A stretch of 64,000 nt of DNA from Mameliella sp. MMSF_3455 (GTDB lineage Bacteria; Pseudomonadota; Alphaproteobacteria; Rhodobacterales; Rhodobacteraceae), in contig NZ_JASHJL010000023.1 of NCBI RefSeq assembly GCF_030733205.1, positions 21,622-85,621 of the forward strand, given 5' to 3'. Position 1 is the first letter of the stretch; every line of letters begins with the position of its first letter. Shown here piece by piece: positions 17,080-26,372 of the stretch. The translations under genes and the position numbers were made by a program. Under the pieces are notes generated by a model that saw only the letters and a list, made by a program, of their open reading frames with translations, was not told the origin of the DNA and searched no databases.

Positions 17080-17976
17080 ATGTCGAACTATGCAAATCTC
17101 CCGGCGCCCTCGCCGGAGGCGGGTCTGAGCCGCTACCTCCAGGAAATCCGGAAGTTCCCGCTTCTGGAGCCGGAAGAGGAATACATGCTGGCCAAGCGCT
17201 GGGTCGAAAACGAGGACACCGAGGCCGCGCACAAGATGGTCACCTCGCACCTGCGCCTGGCGGCCAAGATCGCCATGGGGTATCGCGGTTACGGCCTGCC
17301 GCAGGCCGAAGTAATATCCGAGGCCAACGTAGGCCTGATGCAGGCGGTGAAACGCTTTGATCCGGAAAAGGGGTTCCGCCTGGCGACCTACGCGATGTGG
17401 TGGATCCGTGCCTCGATCCAGGAATACATCCTGCGGTCCTGGAGCCTTGTGAAACTGGGCACCACCAGCGCGCAGAAAAAGCTGTTCTTCAACCTGCGCA
17501 AGGCCAAAAGCCGCATCGGCGCACTGGAAGATGGCGACCTGCGCCCCGAACATGTCGAGAAGATCGCCACCGACCTCGGCGTGACCGAGGACGAGGTGAT
17601 CAGCATGAACCGGCGCCTGTCGGGCGGCGATGCCTCTCTGAACGCCACCGTGGGGTCCGAGGGCGAAGGCACCATGCAGTGGCAGGACTGGCTGGAGGAC
17701 GAGGATGCCGACCAGGCCGAGGATTACGCCGAACGCGACGAGCTGGAGGCGCGCCGCGCCCTTCTGGCAGAGGCGATGGACGTCCTGAACGACCGGGAAA
17801 AGGACATCCTGACCCAGCGCAGGCTGGCGGAATCGGCGGTCACGCTTGAAGAACTTTCGGGCCAGTACGACGTGTCGCGCGAGCGCATTCGCCAGATCGA
17901 GGTGCGCGCGTTCGAGAAACTGCAAAAGCGGATGCGCGATCTTGCCAAGGAACAGGGAATGCTTTCGGCCCTCTGA
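17080..17976 (+). CDS. rpoH: RNA polymerase heat-shock sigma factor RpoH (sigma-32)
   Basis: A 298-residue sigma-70-family factor. Region 2 is clear (GLMQAVKRFDPEKGFRLATY and the MWWIRASIQEYILRSW block). The RpoH box, QKKLFFNLRKAK, follows at about residues 138-149 and separates RpoH from the primary sigma factor. Region 4 ends with the helix-turn-helix ERIRQIEVRAFEKLQKRMR. The chosen ATG follows GGAGGG at good distance; an earlier in-frame ATG lacks such a site. It directs transcription of heat-shock and stress genes. A strong terminator follows the gene. Confidence 0.95.
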   Translation: MSNYANLPAPSPEAGLSRYLQEIRKFPLLEPEEEYMLAKRWVENEDTEAAHKMVTSHLRLAAKIAMGYRGYGLPQAEVISEANVGLMQAVKRFDPEKGFRLATYAMWWIRASIQEYILRSWSLVKLGTTSAQKKLFFNLRKAKSRIGALEDGDLRPEHVEKIATDLGVTEDEVISMNRRLSGGDASLNATVGSEGEGTMQWQDWLEDEDADQAEDYAERDELEARRALLAEAMDVLNDREKDILTQRRLAESAVTLEELSGQYDVSRERIRQIEVRAFEKLQKRMRDLAKEQGMLSAL

Positions 17977-18000
17977 CGGGCTCCTCCCTCCGTTGAACGC

Positions 18001-18029
18001 GAAAGGCGGGGCCATGCCCCGCCTTTCTC
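18001..18029 (+). terminator. Rho-independent terminator of rpoH
   Basis: A perfect 11-bp stem (GAAAGGCGGGG with CCCCGCCTTTC) and a 5-base loop lie 25 bp after the rpoH stop. The stem is also usable for the opposing LRR gene that ends at 18053. Confidence 0.85.
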
Positions 18030-18052
18030 ATGTCAGCCGCCCTGGTTAGGGG

Positions 18053-19132
18053 TCATTCCTCGTAGAGCGGGCCGCGTTTCCAGCCTTCCTCGGCGATGAA
18101 GCCGAGCAATTTGCTGCTCATCAGGATGCGGTCGCTGTTGATCCGCAGCATGATGTCCGTCGGCGTGTCCAGAAGCGGCGTGAAATCCGTGACCCGCGTC
18201 ACGTTCATGTAGATGGCGACGAGCTCGGGCAGGTTGGACAGGGCGGAAATGTCGGTCACGGGCGTGTCCGAAAAGCTGAGCAATTGCAGTGATTGCAAGC
18301 CGGCAAGAGGCGAGAGGTCACTGACCTGACTGCCAGTCAGGAACAGTGTTTGCAGCTTTGTCTTGCCCGCGAGGGCGGAAATATCCCCGATACGGCTGTT
18401 CTTTCCCCGGAGCATCTCCAGGTTTTCCGCCGGAGCCAGGGCCGAAATGTCCGTCAGGCTGGCGCCTTCGGCCCATAGCTCGCGGAAGGCCGGACCGACG
18501 ATCAGCCCGTCGAGGCTGGTGATGTCCTCGCCCTCGATGTTGAGCAGTTCCAGCGCCGGGGTCGGGCCAAGGCCCGAGAGGTCGGGCAGGGACACATCGT
18601 TGAACCCCAGGATCTTTAGGTTGGTCATCGCACCATCAGCACGAATGTCGTGCAGGTCCGGACCGTTCAGGCGCAGGTTCTCGACCCGGCCCAACGTCGC
18701 CCGGGGCAGGTCCGACAGACCGTGGGAGTCTTTCAGCCAGAGCGCCCTGAGCGCAGGCAGCCCGTCGAGAAAGGTGAAATCGGTGATGTCGTTGTCCTGC
18801 AGCCTCAGGGCCTGCAGCGCGGGCAGGTCCAGATCGTCCCAGCGCGCGCCGGGCAGGTCCTGAACCCGTAGGTGGCCAAGGTCTTTCAGCACGTTCAGCG
18901 CGGCCAGATCGACGACCAGGGCGGGATCGCCATTGCCGGCCAGTTCCAGCGACTGAACCCATGTGGCTCCGGGCAGTTTCGGCAGTTCGACCAGTTCCGC
19001 CGGACCAAGGATGATCCGCCTGTCCTCGGGCGAAATGCAACTGTCGCCAATGGGCAGGCAGTCCTGCGCCCCGGCGGTTCCGGCGACGCTGCCCGCGACG
19101 ATGGACAGGGCAATGAAAAGTTTACGCAGCAT
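18053..19132 (-). CDS. Exported leucine-rich-repeat protein
   Basis: A 359-residue protein with a Sec signal peptide (MLRKLFIALSIVAGSVAGTAGA, cleavage near residue 22). Most of the rest is a series of leucine-rich repeats of about 20-22 residues in the internalin style, such as ITDFTFLDGLPALRALWL, ISALAGKTKLQTLFLTGSQ and DLSPLAGLQSLQLLSF. It ends in a short non-repeat tail. Such solenoids bind proteins or polysaccharides. No lipobox, sortase motif or transmembrane anchor is present, so it is probably periplasmic or secreted. It stands alone, convergent with rpoH. Function unknown. Confidence 0.8.
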   Translation of the reverse strand: MLRKLFIALSIVAGSVAGTAGAQDCLPIGDSCISPEDRRIILGPAELVELPKLPGATWVQSLELAGNGDPALVVDLAALNVLKDLGHLRVQDLPGARWDDLDLPALQALRLQDNDITDFTFLDGLPALRALWLKDSHGLSDLPRATLGRVENLRLNGPDLHDIRADGAMTNLKILGFNDVSLPDLSGLGPTPALELLNIEGEDITSLDGLIVGPAFRELWAEGASLTDISALAPAENLEMLRGKNSRIGDISALAGKTKLQTLFLTGSQVSDLSPLAGLQSLQLLSFSDTPVTDISALSNLPELVAIYMNVTRVTDFTPLLDTPTDIMLRINSDRILMSSKLLGFIAEEGWKRGPLYEE

Positions 19133-19256
19133 GGTCAGGCCCTCAGCAATCGGCGATTTCAGATCGGATGCCGTGGCCGCCGCCAGAGGTCAATGCGGCG
19201 TTTTCAGTCCCCTCCGCTTGGGATAGGTTTGGCGCTAACAAATCTGGGAGAGAGAC

Positions 19257-20231
19257 ATGACCGATCACGTTCGCTGGGGCATTCTGGGCGCGGCAAAATT
19301 CGCGCGCGAACACATGGGGCCGGCAATTCACATGGGCCGCCGTGGTCGGCTTGCGGCGCTGGCGACCTCCTCGCCCGACAAGGCCGCGCCCTTTGCGGCA
19401 CTGGCACCGGGCCTGGCCGTGCATGACAACTATGACGCGCTGCTGGCCGATCCCGAGATCGACGCCGTCTATGTCCCGCTGCCCAACCACATGCACGTCG
19501 AATGGGCGCTCAAGGCGCTGGAGGCCGGCAAGCATGTGTTGGCTGAAAAGCCGTTTGCGATGACGGCGGCAGATTTCGCCCCCGTGATCGCCAAGCGCGA
19601 TGAGACCGGTCTCTTGGCTGCAGAGGCCTTCATGATCGTGCACCACCCCCAGTGGCAAAAGGCGAGCCAACTGTACCAGGAGGGGGCCATCGGCAAGCTG
19701 GTGCGTGTCTCGGCGGCCTTTTCCTACGACAACCGCAGCGACGTTCAGAACATCCGCAATCGGCCTGACACCGGAGGCGGCGCGGTGCCGGACATCGGCG
19801 TCTATATCTACGGCGCGACGCGTTTCGTGACCGGCGAAGAACCGGAAAAGATCCTCTCGGCCGTGGTCGAGCGTGAGAACGGCGTGGACGTCTGGACCCA
19901 TATCACCGCGCGCTTCCCGTCGTTCCATTATACCGGGGTGGTCTCGATGCGGATGGCGCCCTGGCAAGAGGTGGTCTTTCACGGCGAAGAGGGCGTGATG
20001 AAGCTGACCGCGCCTTTCAATGCCCAGGTCTACGGTGAGGCGCGTGTCATCGTGCAGTCTCGGGACCTGGTCGAGACGGTCCACCGCTTTCCGGCGGACA
20101 ACCACTACGTCCACCAGGTCGAGGCCTTCAACACCAGCATTCTGGACAAGGCGCATTATCCCTGTCCGCTGGAGTTCTCGCGCGGGACCCAGGCGATGAT
20201 CGACATGGTCTGGGCCAAAGAGCGCGGTTGA
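19257..20231 (+). CDS. Gfo/Idh/MocA-family oxidoreductase
   Basis: A 324-residue NAD(P)-dependent oxidoreductase. The N-terminal Rossmann motif is WGILGAAKFA (residues 7-16), and the family EKP motif (LAEKPF) is at about residue 97. The C-terminal half is the alpha/beta domain that binds the sugar or polyol. The closest general type is the glucose-fructose oxidoreductase / D-xylose 1-dehydrogenase group. A good ribosome-binding site (GGGAGAGA) precedes the ATG. It stands alone upstream of the TonB-dependent receptor gene, from which it is separated by 169 bp. Substrate unknown. Confidence 0.87.
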   Translation: MTDHVRWGILGAAKFAREHMGPAIHMGRRGRLAALATSSPDKAAPFAALAPGLAVHDNYDALLADPEIDAVYVPLPNHMHVEWALKALEAGKHVLAEKPFAMTAADFAPVIAKRDETGLLAAEAFMIVHHPQWQKASQLYQEGAIGKLVRVSAAFSYDNRSDVQNIRNRPDTGGGAVPDIGVYIYGATRFVTGEEPEKILSAVVERENGVDVWTHITARFPSFHYTGVVSMRMAPWQEVVFHGEEGVMKLTAPFNAQVYGEARVIVQSRDLVETVHRFPADNHYVHQVEAFNTSILDKAHYPCPLEFSRGTQAMIDMVWAKERG

Positions 20232-20400
20232 TCGAATTTGCCAACACGCCCGGGGGCAGGGGCCAGCACGGACAGAGCCCCGGGCCTCCTTGACTTGACT
20301 CTTTTTGTCGACTACTTGCCCGGGAAACAAGATAGCACGCCAGACAGCCTGTCCCTGAAGGTCATCCAGCCGCTCGAACATCACGATCCGAGGGGACAAC

Positions 20401-22359
20401 ATGACCGGACCGACTGGCCGCGGCGCCTTGCTGCTGGGCACTTGCCTTTTTTCTTTTGCAACACCTTCTGCCGCGCAGGATACGGACCCGGTCTTTCTGG
20501 GCACGCTTCGGATCATCTCCGAATCCGCCCAGACGCTGCTGGGCAACCACAAGATCGACGAGGAACAGCTGGAGCAGCGCAACCCGGCCTCGGTCGCCGA
20601 TGTGTTCCGGGGCGAATCCTCGGTCGCCGTCAGCGGTGGCGCGGCCATCGCGCAAAAGGTCTTCGTCAACGGGATCGAGGAAAGCCTGCTCTCTGTCACC
20701 ATCGACGGCGCGCGGCAGAACAAGTCGGCCTTTCACCATACCGGCAACATCCTCTTTGACCCGGCATTGCTGAAATCGGTCGAGGTCAGCGAGGGCATCG
20801 CGCCCGCCGATGCCGGGCCGAATGCCCTGGCCGGCGGGCTGGCCTATACCACCAAGGACGCGCGCGACTTCCTGGAGCCGGGCGAACGCATGGGCGGGCT
20901 GACCACGCTGCGCGGCAGCAGCAACGGTCAGGGCTTTCGGCGCTCGCTGACCCTGTTCGGGCAGGAGGAAGGCTTTGAATGGTTGCTCAGCGGCACCCGT
21001 CAGACCGGTGACGACTACAAGGACGGCGACGGCAAGACCGTGGCGGGGACAGAGGCGGATCTGTCGGCCTACGTTTTCAAGTTCGCCTTTACCTCGGACA
21101 GCGGCAAGCGCCTGTCCTTCTCGGCCTCGGACACCGAGGACACCGGCCGCCGGTCGGCCCAGGCCGGTCCTGGCGGGATTCTCTTTACCCGTCCCGACTT
21201 CGCCGAGGTCGTCGGGCGGCCCAGCGTCTTTGTCGAGGGGCTGTCGCGCCGAACCTCCTACACGCTGACCTACCAGGACGAGGCGCCGCAGGGCTGGTTC
21301 GCGCCGTTTCTGCAACTCAGCTACAACGAACAGGAAATCGACGCATCCGGCGTCTGGGGGTTGAACACCAGCCTCAGCGGCATCGCCCGCAACGAATGGC
21401 AATTGGGCAACGGCACCCTTACCGCGGGGCTGGACTTCTTCTATGAAACCGCCGAGGGCCGGGGCCTCGGCCCGGGTGCCTTCGGCTCCTCGGGCGAAGA
21501 GACTCTGTCCAGCATCGGCCTGTTTGCGCAGGCGCGGCAGGATCTCAGCGACCGCCTGTCGGTCTCCTACGGCGCGCGTCTCGATCACCAGGAATTCAAG
21601 GGCGCGAACGGGGCGCGGTTCGAGGAAAACGGCCTGAGCGTCAACGGGGCAGTTGACGTAACGCTGTCCGATACGCTGTCGCTGAACGCCGGTCTTGCCT
21701 CCAGCTGGGGCGGGTTCGAACTGGGCGAGGCGGCGCTGATCAACTTTGGCGGCGACTGGGACTATACCGGCTTTGCCTCGTCGCGTTCGGACACCGCGCG
21801 CCTTGGCCTGCGCTACGAAAGCGGTCCCTGGGCGATCAGCGGCGCGGTCTTTCACACAGAGATCCGCGACATCGCGGCGGTCCTGCCCTCGGGCGGGGCT
21901 CGGGGCACGCTGGCGGACCTGACCTCGCAGGGCTTCGACGGGTCGGTTGGGTATACCGGGACAAGAGGCTTTGCGCGGGTGAACTACACCTTCGCCGATG
22001 TCGAGTTGGACGGCGCACCGATCGGGTCGACCGCCTATTACTTCGGCCGGCCGGTGGGGCATTTGATCGGGCTTGAGGCCGGGTACGACGTCACGTCAGA
22101 GTGGCGCGTTGGTGGCAATGCCGAAATCGCGCTGGAAAACGATCTGGGGTCAGTCACCCTGCCGGCCTACGAGGTGGTGAACGTCTATACGGCCTACAAG
22201 CCGAAAAGCGTCGAGGGGCTGGAGGTGCGGCTGGACGTCGAGAACCTCTTTGATCAGACCTATGCCAGCCGCAGCGCCGACGGCCTTGGCCTTGGCAATG
22301 TCGTTCCCCTGAGCGAGCCGGGCCGGACGATTTCCCTCACCGCAAGCCTGCGGTTCTGA
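20401..22359 (+). CDS. TonB-dependent outer-membrane receptor
   Basis: A 652-residue outer-membrane receptor. An N-terminal signal peptide ends near PSAAQ (about residue 26). The plug domain follows, with VFVNGIEESLLSVTIDGARQ and a run of conserved Gly and Ala, then the beta barrel made of alternating amphipathic strands, closing with a terminal Phe (SLTASLRF). These receptors import iron chelates, haem, vitamin B12 or sugars using the TonB-ExbB-ExbD energy complex. No TonB, ABC transporter or iron enzyme is adjacent, so the ligand is unknown. The FHHTGN stretch in the plug is not diagnostic. I saw no clear Fur or RirA box upstream. A terminator follows. Confidence 0.88.
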   Translation: MTGPTGRGALLLGTCLFSFATPSAAQDTDPVFLGTLRIISESAQTLLGNHKIDEEQLEQRNPASVADVFRGESSVAVSGGAAIAQKVFVNGIEESLLSVTIDGARQNKSAFHHTGNILFDPALLKSVEVSEGIAPADAGPNALAGGLAYTTKDARDFLEPGERMGGLTTLRGSSNGQGFRRSLTLFGQEEGFEWLLSGTRQTGDDYKDGDGKTVAGTEADLSAYVFKFAFTSDSGKRLSFSASDTEDTGRRSAQAGPGGILFTRPDFAEVVGRPSVFVEGLSRRTSYTLTYQDEAPQGWFAPFLQLSYNEQEIDASGVWGLNTSLSGIARNEWQLGNGTLTAGLDFFYETAEGRGLGPGAFGSSGEETLSSIGLFAQARQDLSDRLSVSYGARLDHQEFKGANGARFEENGLSVNGAVDVTLSDTLSLNAGLASSWGGFELGEAALINFGGDWDYTGFASSRSDTARLGLRYESGPWAISGAVFHTEIRDIAAVLPSGGARGTLADLTSQGFDGSVGYTGTRGFARVNYTFADVELDGAPIGSTAYYFGRPVGHLIGLEAGYDVTSEWRVGGNAEIALENDLGSVTLPAYEVVNVYTAYKPKSVEGLEVRLDVENLFDQTYASRSADGLGLGNVVPLSEPGRTISLTASLRF

Positions 22360-22365
22360 GGCCGG

Positions 22366-22400
22366 GAGGGCGGCCGGTGAGCAGGGCCGCCCTCTCTTTT
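22366..22400 (+). terminator. Rho-independent terminator of the TonB-dependent receptor gene
   Basis: A 10-bp stem (GAGGGCGGCC with GGCCGCCCTC) and a 9-base loop are followed by a short T run, directly after the receptor stop codon. Confidence 0.8.
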
Positions 22401-22418
22401 GATGCAGAATGCCGGGCG

Positions 22419-23387
22419 TCAGAGATCAGCGATGCTGATGACCACCTTGCCGGTCGATTTGCGGCTGCGTAGCAATTCCATCCCTTCGGCGGCCTGCTCC
22501 AGCGGAAGGACGTGGCTGATATGCGGTTTCAACCGACCCTCGCCATGCCAGGCCATGAGCTGCGCCAGCGATCCGGTCAGCACCTCTGGCCGGAAGGCCA
22601 GGTAGCCGCCCCAATACAGACCCATGACAGAGAGGTTCTTGACCATCAGGTGATTGGCCTTGATCTGCGGCACGTCTCCACTTGCGAATCCGATGCTCAG
22701 CAAGCGGCCCTCGGGGTTGCAGGATCGGAAGGCGGCGGTGAACTGCTCGCCACCCACCGGATCATAGACAACGTCGGCCCCGCCAAGCGCCTTCATCTCG
22801 GCGCGGATGTCGCCGGTCTCGGCATCGATCAGGTGATCGGCCCCGGCAGATTGCGCCGCCGCCAGCTTGTCAGCGCCGCGGGCGCAGGCCACGACACGGG
22901 CGCCCATCAGCTTGCCGATTTCGACCGCGGTCAGTCCGACGCCCCCCGCGGCGCCCAGCACCAGCAGCGTCTCACCGGGTTGCAGGCGTGCCCGGTGGTC
23001 CAACGCCAGGTGACTGGTGCCATAGGCGATCTGGAAACCGGCGGCATCGGTCCATCCCATCGTGTCGGGCAGCTTGACCGCGCGCGAGGCCGAAAAACAG
23101 CCGTAGTCCGCAAGCCCGCCTTGGCCGCCGAAGACCGCGACTCGGTCACCCTCGGAGAATCCTTCAACCCCGGGTCCCGTTGCATCCACGATTCCCGCAA
23201 CCTCCATCCCCAGCACGAAAGGCAGGGGCGGCGTGTCCTGATAGGTGCCTTTCTGCATGAGAAGATCCGCGAAGTTCAGTCCGCAGGCCGCGATTCGAAG
23301 GCGGATTTGACCCTCTGCCGGGTCGGGCACGGCAATCTCGCTCAGGCGGGCCGGCGTGTCGTGATCGGTCAGGAAAAAGGCGCGCAT
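22419..23387 (-). CDS. Quinone oxidoreductase / MDR-family zinc-independent reductase
   Basis: A 322-residue medium-chain reductase of the NADPH:quinone oxidoreductase type. The N-terminal part carries the GroES-like fold with CGLNFADLLMQKG (residues 35-47). The NADPH-binding Rossmann motif is GAAGGVGLTAVEIGK near residue 146. The structural zinc loop cysteines of alcohol dehydrogenases are absent, as usual for this branch. It ends with GKVVISI, typical of the family. It is convergent with the TonB receptor gene and stands alone on its strand. Confidence 0.88.
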   Translation of the reverse strand: MRAFFLTDHDTPARLSEIAVPDPAEGQIRLRIAACGLNFADLLMQKGTYQDTPPLPFVLGMEVAGIVDATGPGVEGFSEGDRVAVFGGQGGLADYGCFSASRAVKLPDTMGWTDAAGFQIAYGTSHLALDHRARLQPGETLLVLGAAGGVGLTAVEIGKLMGARVVACARGADKLAAAQSAGADHLIDAETGDIRAEMKALGGADVVYDPVGGEQFTAAFRSCNPEGRLLSIGFASGDVPQIKANHLMVKNLSVMGLYWGGYLAFRPEVLTGSLAQLMAWHGEGRLKPHISHVLPLEQAAEGMELLRSRKSTGKVVISIADL

Positions 23388-23678
23388 ACCATCCTCTGCA
23401 TAGGGTTTTCAAATGCCTAGCCGAGTTTGCGTCCAAGGCAAAGTACCTGTGCCCGTGGTCCAGCTGAAACAAAGTGTAACCGAATGCTTTCCGGTCAAGT
23501 TCAACTTTGTCGTGTTTTTCCCCGCTGCGCACCATCAGTAGGTGGTCATACGACTTGATTTTGAACATGGTTATGATGTACCACGTTTGATTATAGCGTG
23601 TAGGATGATGCTGGTTCTGGGGGATTTGGGGTACGGTCCCGGCTCATCTGGTCACACCCATAGTACAGGAAGACACAG

Positions 23679-24053
23679 ATGGCGCACCCCGTTGACGTTC
23701 ATGTCGGCAAACGCATCAGGCACCGTCGCTGGCTCGTCGGCATGACGCAGCAGCAACTGGCTGAATGCGTTGGCATCAAGTTCCAGCAGATCCAGAAGTA
23801 CGAGACCGGCGCGAACCGCGTCAGCGCCTCGCGGCTCTGGGATATCGCCGAGGCATTGGACGTGCCGGTCAGCTTTTTCTTCGAAGGCATCGAAAACGAG
23901 AGTGCCGCCGAAGAGGGGGCTGCGGAATCCGTGCCCGCAGACATCATGGGCGACAAGGAAGCCCTGGACCTGGTTCGCTCCTACTACGCGATCCCTGAAA
24001 ACCAGCGCCGCCGCCTTTTCGAACTGGCGCGGGTTCTGTCCGACGTGGCTTGA
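23679..24053 (+). CDS. XRE-family transcriptional regulator
   Basis: A 124-residue regulator with an N-terminal helix-turn-helix of the XRE/Cro type at residues 8-65 (GKRIRHRRWLVGMTQQQLAE, then VGIKFQQIQKYETGANRVSA), followed by an acidic linker and a short C-terminal helix (YYAIPENQRRRLFELARVL). This is the length and architecture of the small XRE regulators found throughout alphaproteobacteria. The 291-bp upstream gap is AT-richer at its end and should contain the promoter. The HisN-type gene follows after 49 bp and may be cotranscribed. Confidence 0.88.
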   Translation: MAHPVDVHVGKRIRHRRWLVGMTQQQLAECVGIKFQQIQKYETGANRVSASRLWDIAEALDVPVSFFFEGIENESAAEEGAAESVPADIMGDKEALDLVRSYYAIPENQRRRLFELARVLSDVA

Positions 24054-24102
24054 GCCCCTTGCGCCGCTGCTGTAGCCCGCACAAGGGTTGCAGGAGGGGC
24101 GC

Positions 24103-24912
24103 ATGGACCGGATCTCGTTAGAGCTAGCTCAAGAACTGATCGAAACGGCGGAGGCTTTGGCCGACGCGGCTGGCAAGGCGATCCTGCCCTTTTTCCGCCA
24201 GCGCGGCCTGACAGCCGAAAACAAGGACGCGGGCTCCGGGTTCGACCCGGTGACCGCAGCCGACCGCGCCGCCGAGCAGGCCATGCGCGCGGTCCTGGCC
24301 GACCGGCGCCCCGGCGATGCGATCCTGGGTGAGGAATACGGCACGCAGACCGGCACCTCCGGTTTCACCTGGGTCCTTGATCCCATTGATGGCACACGCG
24401 CTTTTCTGGCCGGAACCCCGACCTGGGGGGTGCTGATTTCTGTCCGCGATGACTCTGGCCCGGTCTACGGCATCATCGCCCAGCCTTACACGCAGGAACG
24501 ATTCCGCGGCGGACTGTCGCGCTCGGACTTCACCGGACCGCATGGCGCGGGTCCGTTGGGCGTGCGCGGCACGCAGGCCATCGACGAGGCCGTTCTCTTC
24601 ACCACCTTCCCCGAGGTCGGCACGCCCGAAGATCGCGCCGGGTTCGAACGCGTCGCCGCCCGGACGCGACTGGTGCGCTATGGCATGGATTGCTACGCCT
24701 ACGCGCTGCTGGCGGCAGGCCAGATCGACCTGGTCATCGAGGCGGGCCTCCAGGCCTATGACATCCAGGCCCCGATCGCCGTGATCGAGGCGGCGGGCGG
24801 GATCGTCACGAACTGGGAGGGGGGACCGGTGCATGACGGTGGCCGCGCTCTTGCCGCCGCGACGCCCGAACTGCACGCCACCGCGCTGGACCTGTTGCGC
24901 AACGCGGGCTAA
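24103..24912 (+). CDS. hisN: Inositol-monophosphatase-family phosphatase, probable histidinol-phosphatase
   Basis: A 269-residue member of the IMPase superfamily. The metal-binding motifs are GEEYG (E77) and DPIDGT (D93, D96), and the third, YDIQAPIAVIEAAGG, carries the last Asp. The second motif with DGTRAFLAGTP is typical of HisN-type histidinol-phosphate phosphatases of alphaproteobacteria. The start ATG follows GGAGGGGC; an upstream TTG is less likely. Histidinol-phosphatase would complete histidine synthesis, but other sugar phosphates cannot be ruled out from sequence. Confidence 0.8.
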   Translation: MDRISLELAQELIETAEALADAAGKAILPFFRQRGLTAENKDAGSGFDPVTAADRAAEQAMRAVLADRRPGDAILGEEYGTQTGTSGFTWVLDPIDGTRAFLAGTPTWGVLISVRDDSGPVYGIIAQPYTQERFRGGLSRSDFTGPHGAGPLGVRGTQAIDEAVLFTTFPEVGTPEDRAGFERVAARTRLVRYGMDCYAYALLAAGQIDLVIEAGLQAYDIQAPIAVIEAAGGIVTNWEGGPVHDGGRALAAATPELHATALDLLRNAG

Positions 24913-24999
24913 TGTGCGGCCGGGCGGTCACGTGTCCTTCCCTTTTCTGGCGTGCCGCACCCTGTCTCTCACCGAAAAGGGCTTTCGTGAGGGGCTGAC

Positions 25000-26361
25000 A
25001 TGGCACATTCCACAAATCCACAACCTGAAATCCTGATCCGCAACGCGCGGACCGTCCTGTGCATGGACGACGACGCGAGTGAACTGACCGACGCAGACAT
25101 CTTGATCCGCGACGGAGTGATCACGCAGATCGGGCAGGGGCTGACAACCTCCGGGCGTATCGTCGAGGCGGGCTCCTGCGTGGTCACGCCCGGTCTCGTC
25201 AACACGCACCACCACCTGTACCAGACGCTGACCCGCGCGGTGCCCGGCGGACAGGACGCGCTGCTGTTCGGCTGGCTTCAGACGCTCTACCCGATCTGGG
25301 CGCGCTTCGGTCCTGACGAGATGTTCGTCTCGGCCCAGGTGGGGCTGGCGGAACTGGCGCTGTCGGGCTGCACCATGTCCTCGGACCACCTGTACCTCTA
25401 CCCAAATGGCGCCCGGCTGGACGACACGATTGCCGCGGCGCGCGAGGTGGGATTGCGGTTCCACCCCACGCGCGGCGCCATGAGTATCGGCGAAAGCGAC
25501 GGCGGCCTGCCGCCGGATCCGCTGGTCGAAGGCGAGGCGGCGATTCTCGACGATTGCATCCGGGTGATCGACGCCTTTCATGACCCTGCCGAGGGCGCGA
25601 TGCTGCGCGTCGGTGTCGCCCCCTGTTCGCCCTTTTCCGTCAGCCGAGAGCTGATGCGCGACGCGGCGATCCTGGCCCGCGACAAGGGCGTGCGCCTGCA
25701 CACCCACCTGGCCGAAAACGAAGAGGACATTGCCTATTCCCAGGCGCAGTTCGGTTGTCGTCCCGGCCAGTACGCCGAGGATCTGGGCTGGACCGGCGAG
25801 GACGTCTGGCACGCCCATTGCGTGAAACTCGACGGGCAAGAGATCGACCTCTTCGCCCGTTCGAAAACCGGCGTGGCCCATTGCCCCTGCTCCAATTGCC
25901 GCCTCGGCAGCGGAATCGCCCCGGTGCGGGCGATGCGAGACGCGGGTGTGCGCGTGGGGCTGGGCGTGGATGGATCGGCCAGCAACGATGCCGGGAGCCT
26001 CGCGGCAGAGGCGCGACAGGCGATGCTGTTGCAGCGGGTTTCGCGCGGCGCCGACGCCATGAGCGCGCGCGAAGCGCTGTGGATCGCCACGCGCGGCGGG
26101 GCACAGGTGCTGGGGCGCGAGGATTGCGGCCAAATCGCGGTGGGCAAGCGCGCGGATATCGCGCTCTGGGACGTTGGTGGGCTGGAAAGCGCCGGTAGCT
26201 GGGATCCGGCGGCGCTGCTGCTGGCCGGACCGCAGCGCGTCCGGTATCTTTTGGTCGAAGGCCGGTTGGTGGTCGAGGACGGGCGGATCGTCAGCTTTGA
26301 CATCGACGCGGCGGTGGCGCGGCAGAACGCGCTGGCGCGCAAGCTGGCCGAGGCGCTTTAG
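25000..26361 (+). CDS. 8-oxoguanine deaminase-like amidohydrolase
   Basis: A 453-residue metal-dependent amidohydrolase. The metal ligands can be placed in NTHHHLYQ (about residue 68), HTHLAE, HAHC and GVDGSASND. The overall sequence matches the 8-oxoguanine deaminase / hydroxydechloroatrazine ethylaminohydrolase group, which removes an amino group from a purine or triazine ring. It starts 87 bp after the hisN stop with a weak site. A guanine deaminase of another branch lies at 56729-58015. The physiological substrate is probably an oxidised or free purine, but triazine specificity is not excluded by sequence alone. Confidence 0.82.
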   Translation: MAHSTNPQPEILIRNARTVLCMDDDASELTDADILIRDGVITQIGQGLTTSGRIVEAGSCVVTPGLVNTHHHLYQTLTRAVPGGQDALLFGWLQTLYPIWARFGPDEMFVSAQVGLAELALSGCTMSSDHLYLYPNGARLDDTIAAAREVGLRFHPTRGAMSIGESDGGLPPDPLVEGEAAILDDCIRVIDAFHDPAEGAMLRVGVAPCSPFSVSRELMRDAAILARDKGVRLHTHLAENEEDIAYSQAQFGCRPGQYAEDLGWTGEDVWHAHCVKLDGQEIDLFARSKTGVAHCPCSNCRLGSGIAPVRAMRDAGVRVGLGVDGSASNDAGSLAAEARQAMLLQRVSRGADAMSAREALWIATRGGAQVLGREDCGQIAVGKRADIALWDVGGLESAGSWDPAALLLAGPQRVRYLLVEGRLVVEDGRIVSFDIDAAVARQNALARKLAEAL

Positions 26362-26372
26362 GGGGAAATGAC

